This document shows positions 33,220 through 42,835 of a stretch of DNA of 50,566 nt, one piece after another. This stretch comes from an uncultured Chlorobiaceae bacterium (GTDB taxonomy: Bacteria; Bacteroidota; Chlorobiia; Chlorobiales; Chlorobiaceae). Position 1 is the stretch's first letter. The number at the start of each line of letters is the position of its first letter. Below the pieces are notes generated by a model. That model was not told where the DNA came from. It did not search any database and saw only the letters and a list, made by a program, of their open reading frames with translations. The stretch is from the NCBI GenBank assembly GCA_903840935.1, contig CAIMHT010000058.1:1-50566 (forward strand). Reading direction: 5' to 3'. Position numbers and translations under genes: made by a program.

Positions 33220-34211
33220 AAAAAGTCTTTATGCCACTTCTTGTTATTGGCATTCTTTGCCTTATTCCCTATGTCGGTGTACAGTATGCAGGGCTTGGTT
33301 ATCTCTTCGCGGTTATTATTCCCTGTGTTTCTCTGGTGATTCTTATCGCTGGTGTTGCATGGCGAATAGTGAACTGGCTGATTCGGCCAGTGCCTTTTCG
33401 TATTCCGACAACCTGTGGGCAGGAAAAATCTCTTGACTGGATCAGGCACGACAAGCTTGAATCCCCGTCATACTTCTGGCAGGCTGCCGCCAGAGTACTT
33501 GGTGAAGTGCTTCTTTTTCGCTCCCTTTTTCGCAATACAAAAGCAGAACTCTACGCTGGCCCAAAACTTGCCTATGGATCAACCAAGTGGCTCTGGCTTG
33601 GGGGAATGGTCTTTCACTGGTCGCTGCTGATCATTGTTCTCAGGCACTCCAAGTTCTTTTTTTCAACGGTACCACCCTTTGCTGATTTTCTTGATAATGC
33701 GGATCGATTCTTCGACATTACCCTTCCTGCATTCTATATGACCGATGCGCTTGTTCTCGCGGCCATCTCCTTTCTTGTTGTTCGACGGTTGCGCGACATG
33801 AAGTTGCGTTTGATTTCATTGCCGACTGATTTTTTTCCGCTTTTTTTGATCCTGGCCATTGCTCTTGCTGGCATGAGCATGCGCTACGTCACCAAAATCA
33901 ATGTCCTGCCAGTTCACGATCAGATTTTGACGCTCATGGATCACAGTTTTGTTCTTTCTGGTGAAATTGGCGTGATTTTTTATGTGCATCTCTTTCTGGT
34001 TTGTGTGCTTGCCATCTATTTTCCTTTCAGCAAGCTTATGCATGCGGGAGGAATCTTTTTGAGCCCGACACGTAACCTCTGCAACAACAGCCGTGAAAAG
34101 AGGCATAGCAATTCATGGAATCCCGATATCAAATTCAAGAGCTATGCCGAGTACGAGGATGCATACCGAGAAAAAATGAAAAAAGCTGGTCTTCCGGTTG
34201 AAAAGGAATAA
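33216..34211 (+). CDS. dsrM: DsrM, di-haem b quinone-reactive membrane subunit
   Basis: 331 residues with about five to six membrane helices, first at 5-50 (a double hydrophobic stretch), then near 130, 180, 215 and 260. It belongs to the NarI/nitrate reductase gamma family; histidines in MVFHWSLLIIVLRHSKF and VHDQILTLMDHSF are placed to bind haem b. DsrM exchanges electrons between quinone and DsrK in the DsrMKJOP complex. The C-terminal cytoplasmic tail (about 280-331) is polar. Confidence 0.93.
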   Translation: MKKVFMPLLVIGILCLIPYVGVQYAGLGYLFAVIIPCVSLVILIAGVAWRIVNWLIRPVPFRIPTTCGQEKSLDWIRHDKLESPSYFWQAAARVLGEVLLFRSLFRNTKAELYAGPKLAYGSTKWLWLGGMVFHWSLLIIVLRHSKFFFSTVPPFADFLDNADRFFDITLPAFYMTDALVLAAISFLVVRRLRDMKLRLISLPTDFFPLFLILAIALAGMSMRYVTKINVLPVHDQILTLMDHSFVLSGEIGVIFYVHLFLVCVLAIYFPFSKLMHAGGIFLSPTRNLCNNSREKRHSNSWNPDIKFKSYAEYEDAYREKMKKAGLPVEKE

Positions 34212-34213
34212 CT

Positions 34214-35857
34214 ATGTCGAAATACGTTCCAAAACTATCCGAGCTCAAACAGGAGTTTGAAAAGAAAAAACCGGTACTCTTGAAAGAGGACTATTCCGGC
34301 AAGGAGTGGCGGGATCTGCCGGTCGAGTTCCGTGACGGCAACTGGTGCTTTCCCGGCAAACCGGAGGTACTCGAAGATCTTGGTTTTCCGAATCCCCGTA
34401 AATGGGCCGCAACAGATGCCGATTGGCAACTGCCCGACGGATGGGAAAAGACGATCCGCGATGGGCTGAAAAGCCGTCTGAAGCGCTTCCGTTCATTTAA
34501 GCTCTTTCTTGACACCTGTGTGCGCTGCGGTGCCTGTGCCGACAAATGTCATTTTTTTCTTGGCACGGGAGACCCTAAAAACATGCCGGTCTTGAGGGCT
34601 GAGCTTATCCGTTCGGTCTATCGTAACGATTTTCCCCTGGCTGAAAAAATTCTCAAGGGCTTTTCCGGCTCAAGAAAGCTGACGGCGGAGGTGATCAAGG
34701 AGTGGCATCTCTATTTCAATCAGTGTACCGAGTGCCGTCGTTGCTCGGTTTTTTGTCCGATGGGTATTGATACCGCCGAAATCACCATGATGGCCCGGGA
34801 ACTCCTGAACCTGATCGGCGTCAACAACAACTGGATTCTTGCACCGGTTTCCAATTGCAACCGTACCGGCAACCACCTTGGCATTGAACCTCATACCTTT
34901 GTGCAGAATATTGAGTCTCTCGTCGAAGATATCGAGGATCTTACCGGCATAAAAGTGAATCCGACCTTTAACCGCAAAGGAGCAGAAATTCTCTTTATCA
35001 CCCCTTCCGGCGACGTCTTCGGCGATCCCGGGGTTTACACGATGATGGGTTACCTGCTCCTGTTTCATCATATTGGTCTCGACTATACCATCAGCACTTA
35101 CGCATCGGAAGGGGGAAACTTCGGCATGTTCACCTCAAACGAGATGATGAAGAAGCTCAATGCCAAGATGTATCATGAAGCGAAACGGCTTGGTGTCAAA
35201 TGGATTCTTGGCGGCGAATGTGGACACATGTGGCGGGTAGTGCATCAGTACATGGACACCATGAACGGCCCGGCAGACTTTCTTGAGGAGCCGGTTTCGC
35301 CCATTACCGGTACCAGATTCAGCAACGCTGCCTCGACAAAGATGGTTCATATTGCAGAGTTCACCGCAGATTTGATTTACCATAATAAACTGAAGCTTGA
35401 TCCGAAACGGAACGATCATCTTTTAACCACTTTTCATGACTCCTGCAACGTTGCAAGAGGAATGGGCATGTTTGAGGAGCCGCGCTACGTTCTCCGCAGT
35501 GTCTGCAACTCCTTTCATGAAATGGCCGAGAACACCATCAGAGAGCAGACATTCTGTTGTGGTTCCGGAAGCGGTTTGAATGCCGAGGAGTTCATGGATA
35601 TTCGTATGCGGGGAGGTTTTCCCAGAGCAAGCGCCGTCCGGCAGGTACAGGAAACGCATAAGGTTAACACTCTCGTTACTATCTGTGCCATCGACCGGGC
35701 CAGTCTGCCGACACTGATGACGTACTGGAACCCTGGCGTTTCAGTTTATGGTCTTCATGAACTGGTAGGCAATGCCCTTGTCATGAAGGGGGAGAAAAAG
35801 CGAACCGAAGACTTGAGGGAGAGTCCCATGACCGGTTTAGGGGAGGGAGAGGAGTGA
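34214..35857 (+). CDS. dsrK: DsrK, HdrD-like iron-sulfur subunit
   Basis: 547 residues, cytoplasmic. Two 4Fe-4S motifs, CVRCGACADKCHFFLGTG (about 97-114) and CTECRRCSVFCPMG (about 175-188), are followed by HdrD-type cysteine-rich domains (GGECGHMWR near 335, DSCNVARG near 410, and FCCGSGSGLN near 450). The latter would bind the special catalytic 4Fe-4S cluster that handles the DsrC disulfide or trisulfide. It partners DsrM, whose gene ends 2 bases upstream, and passes electrons from DsrC towards the quinone pool. Confidence 0.95.
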   Translation: MSKYVPKLSELKQEFEKKKPVLLKEDYSGKEWRDLPVEFRDGNWCFPGKPEVLEDLGFPNPRKWAATDADWQLPDGWEKTIRDGLKSRLKRFRSFKLFLDTCVRCGACADKCHFFLGTGDPKNMPVLRAELIRSVYRNDFPLAEKILKGFSGSRKLTAEVIKEWHLYFNQCTECRRCSVFCPMGIDTAEITMMARELLNLIGVNNNWILAPVSNCNRTGNHLGIEPHTFVQNIESLVEDIEDLTGIKVNPTFNRKGAEILFITPSGDVFGDPGVYTMMGYLLLFHHIGLDYTISTYASEGGNFGMFTSNEMMKKLNAKMYHEAKRLGVKWILGGECGHMWRVVHQYMDTMNGPADFLEEPVSPITGTRFSNAASTKMVHIAEFTADLIYHNKLKLDPKRNDHLLTTFHDSCNVARGMGMFEEPRYVLRSVCNSFHEMAENTIREQTFCCGSGSGLNAEEFMDIRMRGGFPRASAVRQVQETHKVNTLVTICAIDRASLPTLMTYWNPGVSVYGLHELVGNALVMKGEKKRTEDLRESPMTGLGEGEE

Positions 35858-36240
35858 TGAAGATTACAACGCGGGAAGTTGTTTTCGGCCTTCTGATTCT
35901 TGTTGCCCTTTTGGCACTCAGGGGTTTCTGGCCGACGGTAAAAGCGGAGAAAATTCCTTCACCAACAGTCAAGGTGACAGCGATCGATAGTACGGCTTGT
36001 ATTGCTCCAACAGAATACATGCGTTCTCATCACATGCAACTCCTGAACGAATGGCGGAATACCGGAGCAAGGGATAACCGTCCTTATGTTACGGCAGACG
36101 GAAAGAAATTCCAGAAGAGTCTGGATACCTGCCTTGGCTGTCACAGCAACAACACCTATTTCTGCATAAGCTGCCATCAGTATGCCAACGCAAAGCCGAA
36201 TTGCTGGAATTGTCATCTATCGCCTTTAGACAAACCGTAA
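35857..36240 (+). CDS. dsrJ: DsrJ, tri-haem cytochrome c
   Basis: 127 residues from the ATG at 35857, which overlaps the dsrK stop by one base (TGATG) and has a purine-rich GGGAGGGAGAGGAG stretch before it. Residues 8-23 form an uncleaved signal anchor. Three haem c sites are present: CLGCH (92-96), CISCH (103-107) and CWNCH (116-120). The lone Cys48 sits where the Allochromatium protein has the Cys ligand of its unusual His/Cys haem. It is the periplasmic electron-transfer or sulfur-chemistry subunit of DsrMKJOP. Confidence 0.95.
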   Translation: MKITTREVVFGLLILVALLALRGFWPTVKAEKIPSPTVKVTAIDSTACIAPTEYMRSHHMQLLNEWRNTGARDNRPYVTADGKKFQKSLDTCLGCHSNNTYFCISCHQYANAKPNCWNCHLSPLDKP

Positions 36241-37016
36241 TGAACGAAGAGAGAAGAGAATTTATCAAGAAAACCAGTTTTGGATTTCTTGCTGGTATTG
36301 GAGTTACTTCAGGTTTTTTTCTGAACTTTCTTATGGAAAAAACGGATACCTCCATTTGGGCTGACAAAAGTATTGCAGGCACAATACGCTGGGGTATGCT
36401 GATTGATATGCGAAAGTGCATTGAAGGATGTCAAAAGTGTGTTGACGCATGTCGCCTTGCTCACAATGTGCCCGACTTTGGCCATTCAAGGTATCAGCTT
36501 GAATGGCTGCAGAAAAGCCCTTATCACGAAGTTTTTCCGACTTCAGGAGAGGATTTTATCGGTAAAGAGAGAACCGGCAAATTGTTTCCCTCTCTCTGCA
36601 ACCACTGTGCTGAGCCGCCCTGTGCCAGTGCATGCCCTACCCAGGCAACATTCAAGCGCTTTGACGGCATTGTGGCGCTTGATTATCACCGTTGCACCGG
36701 CTGCCGCTCCTGCATGGCATCGTGCCCTTATGGAGCAATCGGCTTTAACTGGAGTGAGCCGAGGCCAGCCATCAAGGCACTCAACGCATCCTATCCCACA
36801 AGGGAAAAGGGGGTGGTCGAAAAGTGCAACTTCTGCTCCGAGCGTCTGTTGAAGGGCAAGCTGCCAGCCTGTGTTGAGGCCTGTGCGGAAAAAACGCTGA
36901 CGTTCGGGGATCTGAATGATCCCAAATCCGAGATTCGCCTGCTTCTTGAAAAGAATCAGACCATGCAAAGAAAACCTGAGTTGGGAACTTTGCCGTCAGT
37001 TTTTTACATCATCTAA
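36240..37016 (+). CDS. dsrO: DsrO, periplasmic ferredoxin-type subunit with Tat signal
   Basis: 258 residues from the ATG at 36240, sharing one base with the dsrJ stop. The twin-arginine signal [19 protein letters not shown] gives Tat export. Four cysteine groups (for example [38 protein letters not shown] and [20 protein letters not shown]) bind 4Fe-4S clusters. It belongs to the PsrB/NrfC family and links DsrJ to the membrane subunit DsrP. Confidence 0.95.
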   Translation: MNEERREFIKKTSFGFLAGIGVTSGFFLNFLMEKTDTSIWADKSIAGTIRWGMLIDMRKCIEGCQKCVDACRLAHNVPDFGHSRYQLEWLQKSPYHEVFPTSGEDFIGKERTGKLFPSLCNHCAEPPCASACPTQATFKRFDGIVALDYHRCTGCRSCMASCPYGAIGFNWSEPRPAIKALNASYPTREKGVVEKCNFCSERLLKGKLPACVEACAEKTLTFGDLNDPKSEIRLLLEKNQTMQRKPELGTLPSVFYII

Positions 37017-37025
37017 TGACTTCCC

Positions 37026-38090
37026 ATGATTGAGAAAGCCCTGAAAGGAAATCGACCCTACTGGATATGGATTACCCTCCTTCTGTTGGTCATTGCGTTT
37101 GGTATTTCCGCCTATGCTCAGCAAATGCGCCTCGGTCTTTCCGTCACCGGAATGGGTGATGGTGTCCGATCGGGTATAACAACCATGCAATATGCCTTTA
37201 TGGCGGCCGTAGCAGCCTCAACCATCCTTGTTGTGCTGCCGTATCTCCACGATTACAAGCCATTTGGAACTATTGTTCCCATTGCCCAGTTTCTGGGGGC
37301 TTCAGCATCAGCCACCGCTCTTCTCTCTCTTTTTATTGACATGGGCAAGCCACAACTTATGCTTGACCTTTTGCGTTATGCAACGCCGCAATCACCCTAT
37401 TCCTGGGCTTTTTTTCTGCTGACCGGTTATTTCCTCATCAATCTCATCACAGGCTGGGCCACTCTTGGCGCTGAACGCAAAGGCGTCCCGACAGCAGCAT
37501 GGGTCAAACCGCTCATCTATCTCTCTATTCCGTGGGCAATTGTGCTTGCGGTTGTTACAGGATTTGTTTTTGTCAACTTTCCCGGAAATCACTGGATTGC
37601 CTCTTTGCTTGCGATCCGCCTCCTTGCTTCTGCATTTGCCGGTGGGACAGCACTGTTGCTGCTGATTATCCTTATCCTGAAAAAAACGTCAGACTTTGAT
37701 GCCGGCAGGGAGGTAACCGACAAACTGGTAATGCTCGTTACTTATGCAGGATCTTGTGCCTTCGCGTTGATTGGTTTGGAGTGTTTTGCCAGGAGCCAGG
37801 TGCTCCTGTTGCTGTGGTTGTCGCTCCTTTTGGGTATAGCGTCGATCTCTGTTTTTTTTGTACCAACATGGAAAAGTTCTATCAGTTGGCTTATTGCGGC
37901 CTCAGCCGGAGTGGTTGTTTCCATTCTGGCTGAAAAGGGAATTGCCTTGCTTTATTCCTCAATGGGGGGGATCGTTGCCTATACCCCGACAGTGAAGGAA
38001 GTTTCCGTGACGCTCGGAGTTTTGGCGCTTGGCCTACTCTTTTTTACAATACTTCTCAAGGCCGTTGTTGCCGTTAAAACAGCGGATTAG
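37026..38090 (+). CDS. dsrP: DsrP, NrfD-type membrane subunit
   Basis: 354 residues and about ten membrane helices across the whole length, of the NrfD/HybB family (SGITTMQYAFMAAVAAS, LLSLFIDMGKPQLMLDLLRYATPQSPYSW, and FVNFPGNHW). It interacts with quinone on the DsrO side of the DsrMKJOP complex. It follows dsrO after 9 bases, and a rho-independent terminator stands 75 bases beyond its stop, which may end the main dsr transcript. Confidence 0.94.
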   Translation: MIEKALKGNRPYWIWITLLLLVIAFGISAYAQQMRLGLSVTGMGDGVRSGITTMQYAFMAAVAASTILVVLPYLHDYKPFGTIVPIAQFLGASASATALLSLFIDMGKPQLMLDLLRYATPQSPYSWAFFLLTGYFLINLITGWATLGAERKGVPTAAWVKPLIYLSIPWAIVLAVVTGFVFVNFPGNHWIASLLAIRLLASAFAGGTALLLLIILILKKTSDFDAGREVTDKLVMLVTYAGSCAFALIGLECFARSQVLLLLWLSLLLGIASISVFFVPTWKSSISWLIAASAGVVVSILAEKGIALLYSSMGGIVAYTPTVKEVSVTLGVLALGLLFFTILLKAVVAVKTAD

Positions 38091-38165
38091 TAGTGAGCAA
38101 TGCGACAATGTTTTGCCTGGTTTCTCTTTTTCCTCTCTAAAAAAGTATTCCCTGAAAAAATGTTG

Positions 38166-38204
38166 AAAAGCCCGCTGCCAGCCGAGGAGTGCATGCGGGC
38201 TTTT
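38166..38204 (+). terminator. Rho-independent terminator after dsrP
   Basis: AAAAGCCCGC (38166-38175) pairs perfectly with GCGGGCTTTT (38195-38204), followed by one more T. It stands between dsrP and dsrV, so the siroheme genes dsrVW may be transcribed separately or by read-through. Confidence 0.8.
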
Positions 38205-38264
38205 TACAGAGTATGACAAGCCAGTAATTTTATCGGGGGGTTGCATCAATTCAAATAATAAAGG

Positions 38265-38714
38265 ATGAAAGTTTTTTTGCCGATTAACATCAGGATTGAT
38301 GACAAGAAAATCTTGTTTGTGGGAGGCGGTAAAATCGCCATGCATAAAATCAAGACAGTGGAGAAGTATTCCCATAATATCACACTTGTTGCTCCCGAAA
38401 TCCATGAGGATTTAAAAGGTGCCGGATTCAGAGAGATCTATAAAGAGTATGAAACATCAGACCTTGCCGGTTTTTTTCTGGTCTATGCCTGTACCAACAA
38501 CCTTGAGATAAACCAGAGGATAAAAAAAGATGCCGCAGAGTCTGGAATTCTGGTCAATGTTGTCGATAACAGGGAGCTGTCAGATTTTATCTCTCCAGCG
38601 ATCATTAAAAGAGAAGAGATGACCGTCGCTATCTCTTCGAATGGCGAAAATGTTAAAAAATCGGTAGAGTGGCGCAAGAAAATAGAGTCCATGCTCGATA
38701 ATGCCGGGATGTAA
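38265..38714 (+). CDS. dsrV: DsrV, precorrin-2 dehydrogenase/sirohydrochlorin ferrochelatase
   Basis: 149 residues, homologous to the N-terminal part of CysG and to Met8p. The NAD motif FVGGGKIAMHKIKTVEKY is near 18-35, and LVYACTNNLEINQRIKKDA and VVDNRELSDFISPAIIKREEMTVAISSNG are family signatures. It oxidises precorrin-2 and may insert iron to form siroheme for DsrAB. It is shorter than CysG (which also has the methyltransferase); that function is in the next gene. Confidence 0.92.
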   Translation: MKVFLPINIRIDDKKILFVGGGKIAMHKIKTVEKYSHNITLVAPEIHEDLKGAGFREIYKEYETSDLAGFFLVYACTNNLEINQRIKKDAAESGILVNVVDNRELSDFISPAIIKREEMTVAISSNGENVKKSVEWRKKIESMLDNAGM

Positions 38715-38742
38715 GCAATTCATAAATGGAAGGGCCGTGTAA

Positions 38743-39792
38743 ATGAAATCGCCACAAGAGAGCAATACAACAACTGCCGGGCATCAGCCGGGAGGATATG
38801 TCTATATCATTGGTGCCGGTCCTGGTGATCCGGAATTATTGACCGTTAAAGCGGATCGGGTTCTCGGTGAAGCGGATGTGATTCTCTATGATGATCTGGT
38901 ATGCAGTGAACTGATGGCCAGATACACGGCACTCAAAATTTATACGGGAAAACGAAAGGATTGTCACCATTTTGAACAGGAGGCCATCAACGAAGAGATT
39001 CTTCGTCATGCCCGGGCAGGGAAAAAAGTTGCGCGGCTGAAAGGTGGAGATCCCTTTATTTTTGGGCGTGGAGGAGAAGAGATAGAGGTGCTGCGCCAAA
39101 ATGGGATCGGCTACGAAATTATCCCGGGCATTACCGCCGCTCATGGCGCCAGCGCCTATGCGGAGATACCGCTGACCATGCGAAAAGTCTCCTCCTCGGT
39201 CGTTTTTTGTACCGGCCACCCGGTCAGTAAAATTCAGGTGCCCGATGCTGATACCCTCGTCTACTATATGGTGGCCTCCACTGTACATGAGGTGCTTGAT
39301 GCGGTTGCCCAAAAAGGGCGGCATGAACATACTCCGGTTGCCATTGTGCAGAATGCAACGCGCTATAACCAGACCATTATTACCGGAACGCTGGGGGATT
39401 TGAGAAAAGGAGAAAAGGCAGTCTATTCACCAGCCCTTCTGATGATTGGTGAAACTATCGGTCTTTCTGTCAAGGAGAACTGGTTTTCAAAAAAGAAAAA
39501 AGTGCTGATTGCCGGCGGTGACTCCAGCATGTACAATACGGGAGAGTTCATCAAGTTACATTTTTTCTGCGAAGGAGGGTCGGCGAGTGATTATGAACGT
39601 AGGGAAAACAGCGAACCTCTGTATCTCGATTATATTGATGAAATCTACTTCTCATCACCCCTCTGCATCAGAAATTTTCAGCCATTTCATGCCACAATTC
39701 CTCAAAAAATTGCGATCAAGGTGGCCGATGAGCCAACCTTTGCTGAATACAGAGCACTTTACGGCGGAGATTCTGCTACCATCATGTATTGA
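38743..39792 (+). CDS. dsrW: DsrW, uroporphyrinogen-III methyltransferase with a HemD-like tail
   Basis: 349 residues. Residues about 17-255 are a complete SUMT/CobA domain: [52 protein letters not shown] and [19 protein letters not shown]. It makes precorrin-2 from uroporphyrinogen III with two S-adenosylmethionine. About 95 further residues follow, starting [13 protein letters not shown] and containing [17 protein letters not shown] and [21 protein letters not shown], which resemble half of a uroporphyrinogen-III synthase (HemD) fold. The usual SUMT length is about 250, so this tail is an addition. The next stretch downstream holds only a broken gene. Confidence 0.88.
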   Translation: MKSPQESNTTTAGHQPGGYVYIIGAGPGDPELLTVKADRVLGEADVILYDDLVCSELMARYTALKIYTGKRKDCHHFEQEAINEEILRHARAGKKVARLKGGDPFIFGRGGEEIEVLRQNGIGYEIIPGITAAHGASAYAEIPLTMRKVSSSVVFCTGHPVSKIQVPDADTLVYYMVASTVHEVLDAVAQKGRHEHTPVAIVQNATRYNQTIITGTLGDLRKGEKAVYSPALLMIGETIGLSVKENWFSKKKKVLIAGGDSSMYNTGEFIKLHFFCEGGSASDYERRENSEPLYLDYIDEIYFSSPLCIRNFQPFHATIPQKIAIKVADEPTFAEYRALYGGDSATIMY

Positions 39793-39850
39793 GTGCGTGC
39801 TGCCCGCGATTCCGAGATCCCTTTCTCACGGCCAACTGCCTGAAAATTTT

Positions 39851-40640
39851 TTAAGACAAGCAAATTGTGCTGAAAACAGCATCCAGAGTCGGAGCAGTCA
39901 GAACAGCATCACTCCATGTTTCCAGCTCCTCCTCTTTGGCGCTCACAAACCGCTCCGATGCCCATTCGGGTAACACGCCAAATCGGCGCTCAAGCAACCT
40001 TTTCAGCATCCGTGCTTCGCCTTTTGCAACGCCTTCAGCCATATCCTTGGCCAGGCCTATTCTTTCCACGCTTGTAACGTATTGTATTTTTCCGTTCTCC
40101 TCAATTGTTTCAAGTTCCTGCCAGACCCGATTATTCAACCACTCCGGCAATTGCATTAACCAATCAATCACATTAAATAAATTGATAACGCGCTGTTTAT
40201 CCCAATGCCGTTCATACAATATTTGCAGCAAACGAATTTTCGCGAAGTACCTTTCCTCATCCTGCGTTCTGGTTTTTTGCGTCAAAATATGTGCCGCCGC
40301 AATTCATCCAAAAGCATTATCCTACTCCAGCAGCTCATCAAGACCTTCTTTTCATAATCGGTCAACTTCGCAACCGGAAACTCCAGCGTATGGCGGCACC
40401 CCAGCACAGAAAAACCATAAGAGGAAGGCTTCCACATCTTGTGTTCATCAGCAAGCACCGCCAAACTTGCAACAGGCCGGTCGTATCGGTCAAAAATCCG
40501 GTTGTTGTACACAAACATTCGTTTGGCAAACTCAGGCAGCCTTGTGCCCTGTACCAACGTGAACGTATATCCAGCTTTCATCGCCATTCAGCACATTAAC
40601 TCTGACCAGCCGGTCAACAAAACGCGTCCCCAGCTCAGCA
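39851..40640 (-). pseudogene. Frameshifted, N-terminally truncated Rpn-type (PD-(D/E)XK nuclease) gene
   Basis: Three frames together spell an Rpn/YhgA-like protein: RFVDRLVRVNVLNGDESWIYVHV (about 40640-40575), then QGTRLPEFAKRMFVYNNRIFDRYDRPVASLAVLADEHKMW (about 40555-40440), and then ERYFAKIRLLQILYERHWDKQRVINLFNVIDWLMQLPEWL running to the stop at 39851. A small deletion in the VHVEVQ region breaks the first junction (about 40570) and another frameshift with a stop near 40283 breaks the second. The usual start of the family is missing. Rpn proteins are recombination-promoting nuclease/transposase-like proteins. The gene is dead. Confidence 0.8.
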
Positions 40641-40713
40641 GCCCGCGCTCGCTTGCATCCGCTCCGCGGCTGGCACGCTGCCTTGCCTGATTGTGTTTAT
40701 CGAGCAATTATGT

Positions 40714-41703
40714 CTAAGATTGAGGATGAGAGCCAAACATGTCGCGGATGCTTCCAATTGATCCAAGCATTGCGGATGCTTCGTAAGGCATGTACACAAC
40801 CTTGTTGTCTTTGCCGCTCACCATCTCTTTCAACGCATCAATGTATTTGAGGGCGATGAGATAGGTCGTAGGATTGCCCCCTGAGTCTTTGATGGCCTTG
40901 GTGACTTTCAAGACTGCTTCGGCTTCAGCTTCAGCAATTTTGATTCGCGCTTCGGCCTCACCCGTTGCCCTGAGAACAAGAGCCTGCTTCGCTCCTTCAG
41001 CTCTGTTGATATCTGACTGGCGAGCCCCTTCTGCTTTGAGAATTTCGGATTGCTTTTGCCCTTCTGCCTCAAGAATTGTTGCGCGGCGGTCGCGTTCAGC
41101 ACGCATCTGCTTTTCCATGGCAAGCTTGATGTCGTCAGGCGGATTGATATCCTGCAACTCAACACGATTGATTTTGACGCCCCATTTGTCGGTTGCTTCG
41201 TCGAGTATGGCACGTAACTTCGTGTTGATAGTATCACGAGAAGTCAAGGTGTGATCAAGATCAAGCTCGCCGATAACATTGCGCAGCGTCGTCTGAGTCA
41301 GTTTTTCAATAGCATCCGGAAGATTGGCAATTTCGTAGACCGCCCTTTTTGCATCGGTAATCTGAAAATAGAGCAGAGCATTGATTTCAATATTGACATT
41401 GTCACGCGTGATAACGTTTTGCTTGGGATAGTCATACACGGTTTCGCGGAGATCAATTCGCGCTATCGTGTCTTTCCGGATTATTATCCTTCCATCGAGA
41501 TCGGTTTTGATGAACTTCCATTCGATGGTACGAGGTTTGTCAATTATTGGCCAGATAATGTTAATTCCTGATGCCAAACAGCGTTGATATCGGCCCAAAC
41601 GCTCAATAACCATCATTTCCGATTGTTGTATGATCTTGAATCCTTTAACCACAAATGTAATAATCAGGGCAATCAACACTACAAAGACCAATAGAATACT
41701 CAT
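40714..41703 (-). CDS. Slipin/stomatin-like SPFH-domain membrane protein
   Basis: 329 residues. An N-terminal membrane helix (about 2-20, LLVFVVLIALIITFVV) is followed by the SPFH domain, starting IIQQSEMMVIERLGRYQRCLASGINIIWP, and then a long charged helical region rich in Ala/Glu/Lys repeats (about 195-265). It belongs to the paraslipin/QmcA group, which forms membrane scaffolds and works with NfeD-type partners. The NfeD gene upstream overlaps its start by four bases, so translation is coupled. Role in membrane microdomains or protease control is inferred. Confidence 0.9.
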   Translation of the reverse strand: MSILLVFVVLIALIITFVVKGFKIIQQSEMMVIERLGRYQRCLASGINIIWPIIDKPRTIEWKFIKTDLDGRIIIRKDTIARIDLRETVYDYPKQNVITRDNVNIEINALLYFQITDAKRAVYEIANLPDAIEKLTQTTLRNVIGELDLDHTLTSRDTINTKLRAILDEATDKWGVKINRVELQDINPPDDIKLAMEKQMRAERDRRATILEAEGQKQSEILKAEGARQSDINRAEGAKQALVLRATGEAEARIKIAEAEAEAVLKVTKAIKDSGGNPTTYLIALKYIDALKEMVSGKDNKVVYMPYEASAMLGSIGSIRDMFGSHPQS

Positions 41704-42161
41704 GATGCGTTCCCTTCCTTTTCAGTTATTGTTTCGACTATGAGTTTGTTCCCTTCTACTTCCCGAACCGTTACCTTTCGGCCAATCTCAACGGGTGAAT
41801 CGTTTTGCGTGATGGCACGCCATAATTCTCCTCCAATCTTTACTCTTCCGCTCCCATGTAAATGGTCAATACTTTCTGTAACAAAGCCGGACTTTCCGAT
41901 AAGTGCATCAACGTTCGTCCTGATTTTCGGATCTCGGCCATACAAATGGTTGAGTATCAGCGGTCTGATTGTAAACGTCATGATTACCGTTGTAACACCA
42001 AAAACCAGTAACTGCATCTTGAACGAAACGTCTGCACCTGCAAACGGAGCCACAGCCAAGCATGCAGTGCCAAATACACCGACGACAAAGCCTGGTGTGA
42101 AAATTTCCATAATCCACAGAACTAAACCCGCGATGACCCACAGGTGCCACGCTTCAAGCAT
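41700..42161 (-). CDS. NfeD-family membrane protein
   Basis: 153 residues from the ATG at 42161, with AAAGGAG upstream; longer upstream codons are not family-like. Two to three membrane helices lie in 5-75 (LWVIAGLVLWIMEIFTPGF, then a second hydrophobic region). The C-terminal OB-fold domain (about 85-153) has GKSGFVTESIDHLHGSGRVKIGGELWRAI and GRKVTVREVEGNKLIVE, typical of short NfeD1b proteins. Such proteins pair with slipins; here the slipin gene follows with a four-base overlap. Confidence 0.9.
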   Translation of the reverse strand: MLEAWHLWVIAGLVLWIMEIFTPGFVVGVFGTACLAVAPFAGADVSFKMQLLVFGVTTVIMTFTIRPLILNHLYGRDPKIRTNVDALIGKSGFVTESIDHLHGSGRVKIGGELWRAITQNDSPVEIGRKVTVREVEGNKLIVETITEKEGNAS

Positions 42162-42835
42162 TTGCGTTCTCCTTTCATTTATTTTGCCCAACATCGTAAT
42201 GAACCACAACAGCAGGGAATCTGCTCCATCACGTACGGTGCTCTTTGGTTGCTACAAATACTGACAATAGGATTATGAATCCGCAATCCTGACATAGACA
42301 TTACCCACTCCTGTTGAAAGCAACCTGCCGGTAATGAATTTTGTGGATTATTGCAGTATAGGCATCATTCCAAAAACGCCATCCTTTGCTGCGTGTATTT
42401 TCTATGAAAAGCTGGTTGAAGGTATGGACATATTTATTTGCCTTTTAACAGAATCTATAGAAAAAGTTGCGTATTAAAACAAAAAACAATAAAGTTTTCT
42501 GGCAATATTTCCGCAAACGCGGATTACAGCGCCCCCGCTACCCTTGGCGCTGCTCACAGCCTCACCAAAAAGGCGCAGGCAGTTCTTGGGCGGCAAGCAA
42601 GGTTGCGGGGAGCAAAATACTGCAAAATATAGCGGATATTCGATAGATATTTGTACATTAGGCGCATTTGATACGTAAAAGTAACGCTTGTCAATTCGCG
42701 CCAAACGACCACTATTATGAAATCTATTAGCCAATTGGGTGTGTATGCCCAGAACAATAGAGACTCTGACAAAACAACACTTCCTGCAGGTCAAAATAAG
42801 CCGAATGAGTCAGGTTTGTAGGAGGAATGTCAATC
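42162..42835. other. Divergent intergenic region, no supported gene
   Basis: About 670 bases between the NfeD gene and the histidine kinase gene. Short open frames on both strands (around 42440-42790) have no recognisable content. A ribosome binding site (GGAGG) lies at 42821-42825 before the kinase start. Nothing else was recognised. Confidence 0.35.
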
